Program-made: the position numbers and the translations under genes
Part shown: positions 27,703 through 36,664 of the stretch, piece by piece
Numbering within the stretch: position 1 is the first letter of the stretch
Layout: each line of letters starts with the position of its first letter
From: Tomitella biformata AHU 1821
GTDB lineage: Bacteria; Actinomycetota; Actinomycetes; Mycobacteriales; Mycobacteriaceae
Assembly: GCF_000524475.1 (NCBI RefSeq)
Contig: NZ_BAVQ01000002.1
Coordinates: forward strand, 97,988-161,987
Length of the DNA stretch: 64,000 nt
Reading direction: 5' to 3'
Notes under the pieces: model-generated
Told to the model about the DNA's origin: nothing
The model's input: only the letters and a program-made list of their open reading frames with translations
The model's database searches: none

Positions 27703-28262
27703 GCGGCTTCTGCCTCTCCAGCTTTCCTATCTCGAGCTGCGGAAACGATGGTCCTCCGCAGGGCTTTTTCAGGGGTATTCCTGTCTCCACACGATTATCC
27801 CCAGCTGTGGACAAGTCTGGCCTACCCGTTTTGCGGGCAGACCAGGACCCCATTTTGAGCGCGCTCGGGTGTGCCAGGCTGTTGGGCCGCGGCATCATCC
27901 GAGTGCCCCAGTGACGAGGGCGGTCCATACTGTTGGGCCGAACGCTAACAAGGATGGCGTCGGTCTGCAATCGGGGCAAGCACAGTATTCTGAGGTTCTC
28001 AAGGATCTCGGGTTCTTGGCGTGTTGGCGGGGCGGGCATGAGGCTCCGACCCCAGTTTGACCTTCACACCGCTGCTGAGTAGTCTCGGGCAGTCACCCGT
28101 TGTGTCGGGAGCTCTGTCGATGCTGGTCATTAATTTGACCGCTTTGAAGGTTTCGCGGATCCCTCGTAACACGTGGGGATTCGGTGCACGTCGACATGAT
28201 GGGTTCCCAGTCAGAGTTAGTGGCGCCGCAAGGGCGCCGGCATAGATCGAGGAGTAATCACC
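27703..28262. promoter_or_regulatory. Divergent dnaA/rpmH promoter region with DnaA boxes
   Basis: 560 non-coding bases. Two facing DnaA boxes lie at 27795-27803 (TTATCCCCA, one mismatch) and 27806-27814 (TGTGGACAA, a perfect box on the minus strand), about 95-110 bases upstream of the dnaA start. They are suited to autoregulation or to an auxiliary initiation site. No coding signature was seen. Confidence 0.75.
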
Positions 28263-28406
28263 GTGAGCAAGGGCAAGCGGACATTTCAGCCGAACAACCG
28301 GCGTCGCGCGCGCGTTCATGGCTTCCGGCTGCGCATGCGTACCCGTGCGGGCCGTGCAATCGTGGCAGCTCGTCGCAACAAGGGCCGCGCCACGCTGACT
28401 GCCTAA
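28263..28406 (+). CDS. rpmH: 50S ribosomal protein L34
   Basis: Very basic 47-residue protein ([19 protein letters not shown], then [20 protein letters not shown]), full-length L34. It starts with a GTG at 28263 after GAGGAG and is too short for the usual ORF cut-off. It is first in the rpmH-rnpA-yidD-yidC-jag set. Confidence 0.97.
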   Translation: MSKGKRTFQPNNRRRARVHGFRLRMRTRAGRAIVAARRNKGRATLTA

Positions 28407-28432
28407 TAGCGGGCACGAGCGCGGATCCACAG

Positions 28433-28840
28433 TTGCTGCCAGAACGGCACCGTCTAAGTCATCGCAAGGATTTTTCCTCTGTGATGCGCGGCGGACGACG
28501 CTGTGGTCGACATGACGTGGTGGTGCATATCAATGCACTGCCACGTTTCGTCGATTCTGCAGCCTTGTCGGCCGGCGGCGAGGCGGCCGACCGCCATCTA
28601 GTCAAGACTGGGCCGCGTGTCGGCCTCATAGTCAGCACAGCCGTCGGGAACGCGGTGGTTCGCCACCGCGTGGCCCGGCGGCTTCGTCATGTCGCGTGCA
28701 CCGTGCTCGGTGACCTCGATCCCGGCATCGACATTGTCTTGCGTGCCCTTCCTGGCGCCGCCACCGCGACCTCGGCTGAGCTGCGGCAACAGATCGAGTC
28801 GGCCTTGCTGAAGCTCCGGGTGCGGGAGCCCAGGTCGTGA
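28433..28840 (+). CDS. rnpA: Ribonuclease P protein component
   Basis: Protein subunit of RNase P, about 135 residues. [20 protein letters not shown] starts the protein, and the RNA-binding signature is the arginine-rich [20 protein letters not shown] (about 73-92). The start is taken at the TTG at 28433, giving LLPERHRL, the family's usual beginning; the open frame extends further 5' through rpmH in another frame. An insertion [18 protein letters not shown] lengthens the middle compared with E. coli. The gene lies 26 bases after rpmH and its end overlaps yidD by 4 bases. Confidence 0.93.
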   Translation: MLPERHRLSHRKDFSSVMRGGRRCGRHDVVVHINALPRFVDSAALSAGGEAADRHLVKTGPRVGLIVSTAVGNAVVRHRVARRLRHVACTVLGDLDPGIDIVLRALPGAATATSAELRQQIESALLKLRVREPRS

Positions 28841-29202
28841 CGGCGCCGAGCTTGCTGCGCAGGATCCGGTCGTGGCCCATGCGGGCCGCGGTGTTCTGCA
28901 TCGAGCTCTATCGCACGTATATCTCCCCCATGAGACCGCCCACGTGCCGTTTTACCCCGACCTGCAGCGAGTACGCGGTGGAGGCTCTGCGAGACTGGGG
29001 ACTATTGCGAGGGCTGGCCCTGGCCATGTGGAGACTGCTGAAGTGCGGTCCGTGGCATCGTGGCGGCTGGGACCCCGTACCGCAGAGAAGACATGACCGT
29101 AACAACGCTTCGGAGGAGTTGGACGTGGAACGCTTGGAGGCCTCTAGTGAGAGCCTCGGCGTCGCGACCGCTTCATCGGCGCCCACAGATCAACATTCAT
29201 AG
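28837..29202 (+). CDS. yidD: Membrane protein insertion efficiency factor YidD
   Basis: Protein of 121 residues with the YidD core: [20 protein letters not shown] (about 22-41), the cysteine motif [10 protein letters not shown] and [13 protein letters not shown] (about 69-81). YidD assists YidC-dependent insertion at the inner membrane. The C-terminal 40 residues are polar and not conserved. A GTG start at 28837 overlaps rnpA by 4 bases; yidC follows. Confidence 0.93.
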   Translation: MTAPSLLRRIRSWPMRAAVFCIELYRTYISPMRPPTCRFTPTCSEYAVEALRDWGLLRGLALAMWRLLKCGPWHRGGWDPVPQRRHDRNNASEELDVERLEASSESLGVATASSAPTDQHS

Positions 29203-29264
29203 CCGGATCTGATCCGGGAGGGCTGCCTGGCAGTCTGCACCGAGAATAAGGAGTGCCCAGCGTC

Positions 29265-30440
29265 GTGCTGAACTTCATCTATTGGCCTGTCTCGGCCATC
29301 ATGTGGGTGTGGTACAAGCTTTTCAGCTTTGTGCCAGAAGCGGTGCCCGGGATGGGGCCGACCGGTGCCCTCACGTGGATCCTCGCCGTGGTCTTCCTTG
29401 TGTTCACCCTGCGCGCTGTCCTGTACTGGCCGGCGGTGAAGCAGATTCGCACGACGCGGCAGATGCAGGAGCTGCAGCCCCAGATCAAGGCGCTGCAGAA
29501 GAAGTACAAGAACGACCGTCAGCGCATGGCCACGGAGATGCAGAAGCTACAGAAGGAACACGGGTTCAACCCGCTGCTCGGCTGTCTCCCTATGTTGGCC
29601 CAGGCGCCTGTCTTCATTGGCCTGTTCCACGTGCTGCGCTCGTTCAACCGCACGGGCACCCGATTCGGCCAGATCGACATCTGTGGCGACGTTCCCAACC
29701 CCCTGGCGGACAACACCTGTGCCGAGCTGAACGCGAGCCTTGGCAACTATGCGTTCAGTTCCGGCGACGTCCACAACTTCCTGCAGGCGAACATCTTCGG
29801 CGTGCCGCTCTCGTCCTATATCTCACAGCCGGCGAAGGAATTCGCCGCGTTCGTCGGCTTCATCGACGAGATGCCGACCCGCTGGCAGATCGCGGCCGTT
29901 GCCATTCCCCTGATGATCATCGCGGCGGTTGCGACGTACCTGAACTCCCGCGCGTCCGTGGCCCGTCAGAGCCCCGAGGCGGCGGCCGCCCCGCAGGCGA
30001 AGATCATGAACAAGCTGGCCCTCTACGTCTTCCCGCTCGGAGTGCTCGTCTCGGGCGCGTTCCTGCCAGTCGCGATCTTGCTCTACTGGGTTGCGAATAA
30101 CGGCTGGACTGTGGTGCAGCAGCACGTGGTGTTCGGCCAGATCGAGAAGGAAGAGGAAGCCAAGAAGCAGCGGCTCCTCGAGATCCGCTCAGAGCGTGCG
30201 CCCAAGCCTGGTGCGGTCCCCCAGGTCGGGAAGAAGGCCAAGCCTGTCGACGACGTCCTGGTCGTCGACGCGGAGGACTCCGACGAGGATGACGAGTCCC
30301 CGAAGCCGAAGCCCGCGGCTGGCGACAAGCCCGCCGGTGGTGCGGGCGGCGCCCAGAAGCAGGGCGGCCAGCAGCGGAATAAGAACAGGTCCGCGGGTAA
30401 TCGGCCCGGTGGCGGCAAGAGCAAGAAGAAGCGTAGGTAG
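29265..30440 (+). CDS. yidC: Membrane protein insertase YidC (Oxa1 family)
   Basis: Insertase of about 391 residues. The first membrane helix is at the N-terminus ([20 protein letters not shown]). It then has [20 protein letters not shown], a cytoplasmic coiled region ([20 protein letters not shown]), the core [20 protein letters not shown], and two further hydrophobic segments ([40 protein letters not shown]). A long basic and acidic C-terminal tail (about 300-391) ends in KSKKKRR. The GTG at 29265 is preferred because AAGGAG is 11 bases upstream; the GTG at 29253 overlaps that site. Confidence 0.95.
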   Translation: MLNFIYWPVSAIMWVWYKLFSFVPEAVPGMGPTGALTWILAVVFLVFTLRAVLYWPAVKQIRTTRQMQELQPQIKALQKKYKNDRQRMATEMQKLQKEHGFNPLLGCLPMLAQAPVFIGLFHVLRSFNRTGTRFGQIDICGDVPNPLADNTCAELNASLGNYAFSSGDVHNFLQANIFGVPLSSYISQPAKEFAAFVGFIDEMPTRWQIAAVAIPLMIIAAVATYLNSRASVARQSPEAAAAPQAKIMNKLALYVFPLGVLVSGAFLPVAILLYWVANNGWTVVQQHVVFGQIEKEEEAKKQRLLEIRSERAPKPGAVPQVGKKAKPVDDVLVVDAEDSDEDDESPKPKPAAGDKPAGGAGGAQKQGGQQRNKNRSAGNRPGGGKSKKKRR

Positions 30441-30524
30441 CTGTGGTGCAGTCCAGCTAGGGACCTTCGCTACACCCAACATGCCACCCAGATTTATGGG
30501 GATTGACGACAAGGAGAACCTGAC

Positions 30525-31076
30525 GTGACGCAGGAAGACGTGGACCACGTAATGCCCGACGAGGTTGCTGTGGAGACGGTCGAGATCGCAGACAAGTCAC
30601 AGGACGACGGCGGCGACGACCTGTTGGTGGAGGAGGGCGAGATCGCGGCCGACTACCTCGAGCAGCTGTTGGACGTGCTGGACTTCGACGGCGACATCGA
30701 TCTCGATGTCGAGAGCAACCGCGCCATGGTCAGCGTCGTGGGCGGCGAGGACCTCGACAAGTTCGTCGGGCGCAAGGGCGAGGTCCTGGATGCACTGCAG
30801 GAGCTGACACGTCTTGCCGTCCAGCAGCAGACCGGCACTCGCAGCCGGTTGATGCTGGATGTGGCCGGCTGGCGGGCGGGCCGCCGGGCTGACCTGACGA
30901 TCGTGGGCCTCGACGTGTGCGAGCGGGTGAAGTCCTCCGGTGCGAGCGAGGAGCTCTCCCCCATGACCCCGTTCGAGCGCAAGATCGTGCACGACGCGGT
31001 TGCCACGGTCTCGGGTGTGCGGAGCGAGAGCGCTGGTGTGGAGCCGTCGCGACGGGTAGTCGTTCTCCCCGGGTAG
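30525..31076 (+). CDS. jag: Jag/KhpB RNA-binding protein (KH-R3H)
   Basis: Protein of 183 residues: an acidic N-terminus (about 1-45), a KH domain (VVGGEDLDKFVGRKGEVLDALQ-type segment, about 70-92) and a C-terminal R3H domain (SPMTPFERKIVHDAVATVSG, about 145-164). KhpB/Jag proteins bind RNA with KhpA and affect division and envelope growth in other bacteria. A GTG start at 30525 follows AAGGAG. It is the last gene of the rpmH set, ending at a strong terminator. Confidence 0.93.
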   Translation: MTQEDVDHVMPDEVAVETVEIADKSQDDGGDDLLVEEGEIAADYLEQLLDVLDFDGDIDLDVESNRAMVSVVGGEDLDKFVGRKGEVLDALQELTRLAVQQQTGTRSRLMLDVAGWRAGRRADLTIVGLDVCERVKSSGASEELSPMTPFERKIVHDAVATVSGVRSESAGVEPSRRVVVLPG

Positions 31077-31109
31077 GCGGTGGCCGCCCATGGGCGGCGG
31101 ATGGATTGA

Positions 31110-31144
31110 GGTGGCGTCCGGGCATTGGCCCGGGCGCCACCTTT
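31110..31144 (+). terminator. Rho-independent terminator after jag
   Basis: A 14-base-pair stem with one G-T wobble (31110-31123 with 31128-31141), loop ATTG, followed by TTT. Confidence 0.85.
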
Positions 31145-31247
31145 CATATATCAACCGGCGGAGCCGGCCTCGTGTGTGTAGGACGCCTGCCTAGCGAGGC
31201 CTCTTCGAGTGATCGTCGCGATGAAGAAGCCGCGGCTGCTACCTCCA

Positions 31248-31469
31248 TCATGAGGACGGACCGGGTCGGGTCGGCCATCTAGGGCCTCCGAGGGCTTGCA
31301 AATGGTCTTTGAGTGGGCGGACCATGCAGGCCACCCAGTCCTGAAGTTCGCTGGAGTTGCCAGCCTGGGCGACCATACGTTTACAAATCTGATCTACCTG
31401 TTCGGTGTGTGAGCGGACTATCGCTCGGACCAGGTCGGATTTGGTTCCGAAGTGATAGCTGACGGTCGC
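31248..31469 (-). pseudogene. Truncated TetR-family regulator remnant
   Basis: The frame on the minus strand reads ATVSYHFGTKSDLVRAIVRS then HTEQVDQICKRMVAQAG. It is the end of a TetR helix-turn-helix (YHFGTKSDLV) and the start of the ligand domain. The first part of the DNA-binding domain is missing, where the sequence joins an oppositely oriented MFS fragment, and the C-terminal part is lost after LQALGGP. Non-functional. Confidence 0.75.
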
Positions 31470-31475
31470 ATCGTT

Positions 31476-32129
31476 GCCTTGTCGCTGGTGATCCAGCAGC
31501 TGATTCAACTGCCCGCCGCTACCGGTTACGGCATGGACAAGTGGTCGCTAGCTGTGGGTCTCGTCATGGCGCCGCAGGGCTTCGTGATGATGATCATGGC
31601 TGGACTGTCGGCGGTCATCGCCAAGTCTCGGGCCTGAAGGTGACGCTCATGCTCGGCGCCGTGACGGTGGCGGCCGGCTACGCACTGAACTTCGCGTTGA
31701 TGTCGGAAGTCTGGCACCTGGTACTGGTCTCCTGCTTTTATCGGCGCTGGTGTCGGCTTCGCCTACGGATCCCTGCCCTCGCTCATCATGAGCGCGGTGC
31801 CGGTCTCCGAGACGGCCGCAGCAAACAGCCTCAATATGTTGATGAGGGGAATCGGCAGTTCAGTCGCCAGCGCACTGGCCGGTGTGATCCTTGCTCAAAT
31901 GACAATGCCGATCGGGGCAGCCACGGTGCCGCCTGAGAACGCCTTCAAGGTCGTCATGAGAATCGCTTGTGGCGCAGCACTTCTCGCGCTCGCCGTCTCT
32001 GAGTGCCTTCCGCGTCAGGGCTTGCTGGTCAGTGGGGATACATCGGAGATGCCCAGGCCGTCTCTCCCCCCGAGTTGGTCGCGCCCGTTCGCCGTGCGTG
32101 ACCTGAGATTGGGTCCGCGGCGAATCTGA
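31476..32129 (+). pseudogene. Truncated and frameshifted MFS transporter remnant
   Basis: Membrane-transporter sequence in three successive frames: ATGYGMDKWSLAVGLVMAPQ in the first, GLKVTLMLGAVTVAAGYALN from about 31630, then YGSLPSLIMSAVPVSETAAA from about 31760. Together they correspond to the C-terminal half of an MFS permease with two frameshifts, near 31633 and 31740. The N-terminal half is missing at the junction with the TetR remnant. An ancestral divergent TetR-MFS pair has evidently lost both 5' halves. Confidence 0.8.
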
Positions 32130-32545
32130 CATCCCACGCAGCTTGGGAGCGTGTCCTAATCGCTTGAGGCGCATCGTGATGGCCCCCGCCACCGCTTGTG
32201 GGCACCGACGGCTCGTTCAGCGACGTTGCGGCCTGTCGGAGTCCGGCGGTGTCGGCATCGGTGCGCAGCGCGGCATGGACCTGATCCCAGGCGCCGCCCT
32301 GGCCGTACGGATGGTGCGTTTCCGCATGGTCTGGCTCGGCGGCCACGTGCCCCGGGCACAACAAGGACGCCCTCCCATATGTGCCGTCGGGCCGCGAGGG
32401 CGTCATTCGCTCTGCTGTAATCGATGCGACCATCGCCTGGCCGGCAATTTGCGGCGAGACCCGCGGTCTGTGCACTGACGGGGATGGCGTGATGGATAGC
32501 CTCCGCCGCTGGCTAGCGCCGGATTGAGGTTCAAGAGATCCCATG

Positions 32546-32554
32546 TGTGGACAA
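32546..32554 (-). promoter_or_regulatory. Perfect DnaA box
   Basis: TGTGGACAA, i.e. TTGTCCACA on the minus strand, about 6.7 kb from oriC in non-coding sequence. Confidence 0.6.
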
Positions 32555-32653
32555 AGTCATCCGTCGGCGACTTCGGTGGGCAAATGACGCACGGAGCAGT
32601 CAACAGTCCCGGATAGTAAGAGTGCCCCGATGGGCCCGGATGCCGCCGGTGAA

Positions 32654-32662
32654 TTATCCACA
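32654..32662 (+). promoter_or_regulatory. Perfect DnaA box
   Basis: TTATCCACA, 100 bases after the box at 32546 and facing it, about 150 bases upstream of rsmG. Confidence 0.6.
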
Positions 32663-32807
32663 GGTGTATTGGGGGTGCCTTGTGTGTGCGGGCCGGTAGC
32701 AGGGAGAATGGTGCTGCGCCTGGGATTGGGTCTGCGGATCACCGTGTTCGCCCCGGTCGGCAGTCCGCTGTGTCTGATCCCATTGCGACCATATCTATCT
32801 AGTGAGG

Positions 32808-33482
32808 ATGTTTCACGTGGAACAAGACCTGCCTGATTCGCTGCGCGAGGCGGCCGAGGAGATCTTCGGGGACAGGCTGGAGCTTGCCCTTGCCTATGGC
32901 CGCTCGCTCGCCACCGCCGGCGTGGAGCGTGGTCTCATCGGCCCGCGCGAGGCGCCCCGCCTATGGGAGAGGCACATCCTGAACTGTGCCGTCCTGGGCG
33001 AGTTGGTCGACCGTGACGCCACCGTCGTCGACATCGGGAGCGGCGCCGGTCTGCCGGGTATCCCCCTGGCGATCGCCCGGCCCGATCTGCGCGTGACCCT
33101 CGTTGAGCCGCTGCTGCGCCGCACGAAGTACCTCGCCGAGATAGTTGAGGAGTTGGAGCTTGGCGTGGCGATTGTCCGCGGCCGGGCAGAGCAGCCCGGG
33201 GTGCTCAAGGAGGCCGGCGGGGCGGATTACGTCACCTCGCGGGCGGTCGCCCCGCTGGAGAAGCTGGCTCAGTGGTCGCTGCCCCTCGTGCACACCGGCG
33301 GCCAGTTCATCGCCATCAAGGGGTCGAGTGCGCAGGAGGAGATCGACCGCAGCGCCGAGGCTCTCCGGCGCCTGGGCGCCGGATCTGTGGAGGTTGTCCA
33401 ATGCGGCGAGGATCTTCTGCCGACACCGACTACCGTGGTGCGTGCGACCCGGGAGTCGAAGCGGACCCTGCGGCAGCGGTAG
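32808..33482 (+). CDS. rsmG: 16S rRNA (guanine(527)-N7)-methyltransferase RsmG
   Basis: SAM-dependent methyltransferase of 224 residues (GidB). The SAM-binding motif I is [20 protein letters not shown] (about 66-85), preceded by [13 protein letters not shown] and followed by [15 protein letters not shown] and [20 protein letters not shown]. The ATG at 32808 is chosen over the GTG at 32802. Its first codons (MFHVEQ) are encoded by a parS site, the arrangement common in rsmG genes. It is followed by parA and parB on the same strand. Confidence 0.95.
   Translation: MFHVEQDLPDSLREAAEEIFGDRLELALAYGRSLATAGVERGLIGPREAPRLWERHILNCAVLGELVDRDATVVDIGSGAGLPGIPLAIARPDLRVTLVEPLLRRTKYLAEIVEELELGVAIVRGRAEQPGVLKEAGGADYVTSRAVAPLEKLAQWSLPLVHTGGQFIAIKGSSAQEEIDRSAEALRRLGAGSVEVVQCGEDLLPTPTTVVRATRESKRTLRQR
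32809..32824 (-). other. parS site at the rsmG start codon
   Basis: TGTTTCACGTGGAACA, the reverse complement of the sites at 11488, 19561 and 51407. Confidence 0.9.
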
Positions 33483-33655
33483 ATCCTCTCGGATAGATCG
33501 TCGATGGCACCCAGTGGCGTCGACGCAATGGTGGAATTACCGCAGTGGTGGAAGTACTGGGAATCGCGTTGTTGGTCGATTGCAAGGACGCGCTCCCGCC
33601 AGACAATCTGGATGGCTGCACGCGTGTCGGCAGCCAAGGTGAAGGAGCAGGGATT

Positions 33656-34606
33656 GTGAGACAGGCTTGGGCCGGGGTTTCACGTGAAACATTCGATTCA
33701 CGTGAAACAGACGAACTACCGCCATCGGCGGATATGGACGGGGAGGAGGCTCCTATGGGCCAGCACCTTTCGGCGACGGTGGGTGGATCCCTCCCCCGGC
33801 CGACCAACCGGCGGATCATCACGATTGCCAACCAGAAGGGCGGGGTGGGTAAGACCACCTCTACGGTCAACCTGGCGGCTGCACTCGCCGCAAACGGGTT
33901 GGGCGTCCTGGTTGTAGATCTGGACCCGCAGGGGAACGCCAGCACGGCACTGGGCATCGACCACCGCTCTGGCGTGCCCTCCACCTATGAGTTGCTCATC
34001 GGTGAGGTGACCCTGGAGCAGGCGATCCAGCGCAGCCCTCACAACGAGAACCTCTATTGTGTGCCCGCGACGATCGACCTCGCCGGCGCGGAGATCGAGT
34101 TGGTCTCCATGGTGGCCCGCGAGGGGCGCCTGAAGAGCGCCCTGGACGACGCGGCGTTGGACAAGCGCACCATCGACTACGTCCTGATCGACTGCCCGCC
34201 GTCGCTGGGGCTGCTGACCGTCAACGCACTGGTGGCCGCGAGAGAGGTCCTGCTGCCCATCCAGTGCGAGTATTACGCGCTCGAGGGGGTCGGACAACTT
34301 CTCCGTAATATCGAGCTCGTGCAGGCGCACCTGAACCGCGCCCTGCACGTGTCGACGATCTTGCTGACGATGTACGACGGCCGGACCAAGCTCGCGGGCC
34401 AGGTTGCGGAGGAGGTCCGGAACCATTTTGGGAGCATGGTCCTGCGGACGATGATTCCCCGCAGCGTGAAGGTGTCCGAGGCTCCCGGCTTTGGGATGAC
34501 GGTCCTCGACTACGCGCCGTCCTCCCGTGGGGCGATGAGCTATATGGACGCCGGCCGGGAACTCGGCGAACGAGGGGTCACGATGACTACGGGACAGGAG
34601 CAGTGA
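33656..34606 (+). CDS. parA: Chromosome-partitioning ATPase ParA
   Basis: ParA/Soj ATPase of about 316 residues that moves ParB-parS complexes after origin duplication. The deviant Walker A is [20 protein letters not shown] (about 58-77), with [19 protein letters not shown] after it and the Walker B-like [19 protein letters not shown]. The start is placed at the GTG at 33656, which has AAGGAG 8 bases before it; the open frame extends to 33545. Two parS sites lie inside codons 8-18. parB follows after a single base. Confidence 0.95.
   Translation: MRQAWAGVSRETFDSRETDELPPSADMDGEEAPMGQHLSATVGGSLPRPTNRRIITIANQKGGVGKTTSTVNLAAALAANGLGVLVVDLDPQGNASTALGIDHRSGVPSTYELLIGEVTLEQAIQRSPHNENLYCVPATIDLAGAEIELVSMVAREGRLKSALDDAALDKRTIDYVLIDCPPSLGLLTVNALVAAREVLLPIQCEYYALEGVGQLLRNIELVQAHLNRALHVSTILLTMYDGRTKLAGQVAEEVRNHFGSMVLRTMIPRSVKVSEAPGFGMTVLDYAPSSRGAMSYMDAGRELGERGVTMTTGQEQ
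33677..33708. other. Tandem parS sites within the parA 5' end
   Basis: GTTTCACGTGAAAC (33677-33690, perfect palindrome) and GATTCACGTGAAAC (33695-33708), 18 bases apart. They encode the repeated [10 protein letters not shown] of ParA. Confidence 0.9.
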
Positions 34607-34607
34607 G

Positions 34608-35684
34608 ATGAGCCAGCAGCGCAAGGGCGGTCTTGGTCGAGGGTTGGCCGCATTGATCCCCACGGGTCCGGCCGACGGGCCGCGACTCGGTGAGGCTGCG
34701 GCCAGCGTGGTCATCGGCGGCGAGAGCAGTGCCGATCGGAAGCGCAAGGCGGACGCGAAGAAGAGCAAGGGGAACGCCGCGTCAGGCGTGCTGCCGGCTA
34801 TGCGGCCGCCCGTAGATGGCTCCTCCTCGGTCGCTGCGGAAGACGCGCAGGAAGATGCCGCCGGCTCCCCCGAAGTGGCGGAGATGGGTGCCATCTACCG
34901 GGAGATTCGGCCCGAGCTGATCGAGCCAAACCCCAAGCAGCCACGCCAGGTCTTCGACGACGAGGCGCTCGCGGAGTTGGTGCACTCCATCCGCGAGTTC
35001 GGCCTCATGCAGCCGATCGTGGTGCGCGAGGTCGCGCCCCAGCAGTATCAGCTCGTCATGGGAGAGCGGCGCTGGCGGGCCAGCCAGCTGGCGGGGCTCG
35101 AGACGATTCCGGCCATTGTCCGCGAGACCGCGGATGACAGTCTGCTCCGCGACGCGCTGCTGGAGAACATCCACCGCGTCCAGCTGAATCCCCTCGAAGA
35201 GGCGGCGGCTTATCAGCAGCTGCTCGAGGAATTCGACGTCACGCACGAGGAGTTGGCGAGCAGACTGGGGCGCTCTCGCCCGGTGATCTCCAATATGATC
35301 CGGCTGTTGCGACTCCCCGTCCCGGTCCAGCGGAGGGTCGCCGCGGGCGTACTCTCGGCTGGCCACGCGCGGGCCCTGCTCTCCCTCGAGGCGGGCGCTG
35401 CGGCGCAGGAGGAAATGGCTGCCCGAATCGTCGCCGAGGGTATGTCCGTGCGTGCCACGGAGGAGGCGGTAACCCTTGCGAACCGCGATGATGCTCAGGA
35501 CGCCGCCCCTACCCCGCGTCGCAAGCCGATCCAGATGCCCGGCCTTCAGGAAGTCGCGACGCGGCTCTCGGACAACTTCGACACCCGCGTGACCGTCAGT
35601 TTGGGCAAGCGGAAGGGCAAGATTGTCGTCGAATTCGGGACTGTTGACGACCTCGAGCGGATCGTGAAGCTGATGGATCTGTAG
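34608..35684 (+). CDS. parB: Chromosome-partitioning protein ParB
   Basis: ParB/Spo0J CTPase of 358 residues. The N-terminal ParA-interaction peptide is [13 protein letters not shown] (about 6-18), followed by a variable linker. The CTPase domain shows [17 protein letters not shown] (about 105-121), then [20 protein letters not shown] and [20 protein letters not shown]. The helix-turn-helix is [20 protein letters not shown] (about 207-226), and the C-terminal dimerisation domain follows ([20 protein letters not shown]). It spreads from parS on the chromosome. Six parS sites are in the window. Confidence 0.97.
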   Translation: MSQQRKGGLGRGLAALIPTGPADGPRLGEAAASVVIGGESSADRKRKADAKKSKGNAASGVLPAMRPPVDGSSSVAAEDAQEDAAGSPEVAEMGAIYREIRPELIEPNPKQPRQVFDDEALAELVHSIREFGLMQPIVVREVAPQQYQLVMGERRWRASQLAGLETIPAIVRETADDSLLRDALLENIHRVQLNPLEEAAAYQQLLEEFDVTHEELASRLGRSRPVISNMIRLLRLPVPVQRRVAAGVLSAGHARALLSLEAGAAAQEEMAARIVAEGMSVRATEEAVTLANRDDAQDAAPTPRRKPIQMPGLQEVATRLSDNFDTRVTVSLGKRKGKIVVEFGTVDDLERIVKLMDL

Positions 35685-35925
35685 TGAACCGTTTTATGAC
35701 GGAAGACCCGCACCCGGGTACCCGCGGTAATAGTGTCACTGTGACGTAATGGGTTGCGGTGGGTGAATTCGCCGTCGAACGATTATTGAATTATTAAGGG
35801 GCACAAAGTCTTTCACGTGTCATGGTGATCGTTCGGCGGGGTGCGGGCTGCTGAACTATTCTGGACTCGGCCCAGCCGATTAATAAGCGTGATAAATCGG
35901 CAAAATTGGCGATTGGGGATCTGCG

Positions 35926-36651
35926 GTGTCCATCAGCACGACGGCGTTGACTCTGAGCTCCGTGGGGTCCTTCGCCGGGCATTCTCGAGACTGCACCTTT
36001 TGGGAGATGGACCCCGCGATGTCCGCGCCCGGCACGACCGCGGATCCAGGGCTCGAGAAGGAAGCCTGGCTCTCTGCCCTGCTTCTCGAATGGGGATCCT
36101 GCGGCCGGATGGTCTGGGACGGCGAGGCCTTGGCCGGGCACGCGCTATACGCGCCGCCCTCGGACGTGCCCCGCTCCCGTCTGTTCCCCACCTCTCCGGT
36201 GACCGCGGATGCAGTGCTATTGATGAGCATCGACATCTACGACCAGTCGGTGCCGTGGAGCGCGATCACTCCGCTGATGAACGCGGTGACGGGCGACCTG
36301 GTCCGGCGGGGGGTTCGCGCCATCGAGGCGTTCGGCTATCGCGAGAGCGCGCCCGAGACGGAGTTCGACCCCTCGATGCTCCTGCGGGACGTGGTCACGC
36401 CGGGGACAGGCGACTGCTCCCCTGGGCGTTGCATGATCCCCGTGGGTTGGCTCGAGCAGCTGGGCTTCCAGGAGGTGGCGCCGCATCACCGCTACCCGCG
36501 CCTGCGTTTGGAGCTGGGGCGGGATCTGGGGTGGAAGGCGGAGGTCGAGGCCGCACTGGAGAAGCTGTTCGACGAGGCCGCGTTGGTGGGCTCAGGGTCC
36601 GTCGGGACCATGGGCGCCGGCCTGGCAAACGCGGCGATGCGAGCGAAATAG
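35926..36651 (+). CDS. GNAT-like protein, homologue of the conserved gene between parB and cwlM
   Basis: Protein of 241 residues. The pattern LLLEWGSCGRMVWDGEALAG (about 48-67), RSRLFPTSPVTADAVLLMSI, DLVRRGVRAIEAFGY and CMIPVGWLEQLGFQEVAPHH near 168-187 fits a GNAT acetyltransferase fold. Mycobacteria carry a related gene at the same place between parB and cwlM. Function is unknown. The start is a GTG at 35926. The 240 bases before it are AT-rich for this genome and contain an 11-base palindrome GTCACTGTGAC (35735-35745). It converges on cwlM 14 bases away. Confidence 0.7.
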   Translation: MSISTTALTLSSVGSFAGHSRDCTFWEMDPAMSAPGTTADPGLEKEAWLSALLLEWGSCGRMVWDGEALAGHALYAPPSDVPRSRLFPTSPVTADAVLLMSIDIYDQSVPWSAITPLMNAVTGDLVRRGVRAIEAFGYRESAPETEFDPSMLLRDVVTPGTGDCSPGRCMIPVGWLEQLGFQEVAPHHRYPRLRLELGRDLGWKAEVEAALEKLFDEAALVGSGSVGTMGAGLANAAMRAK

Positions 36652-36664
36652 CCTGTGCCCCCGG

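Larger units (their letters stand above)
32130..32801. other. Degenerate intergenic stretch upstream of rsmG
   Basis: About 670 bases with no convincing intact gene. On the minus strand near 32200-32340 the frame AWDQVHAALRTDADTAGL faintly recalls a transposase fragment, but the rest does not hold. Two perfect DnaA boxes lie at 32546 and 32654. The last 150 bases should contain the rsmG promoter. Confidence 0.5.

Noticed and set aside
32156..32544. Possible transposase remnant on the minus strand
   Set aside because: Only one short segment (AWDQVHAALRTDADTAGL) is suggestive; no continuous homology can be claimed.
35810..35823. Possible parS CTTTCACGTGTCAT
   Set aside because: Only the core TTTCACGTG matches; right half is degenerate.
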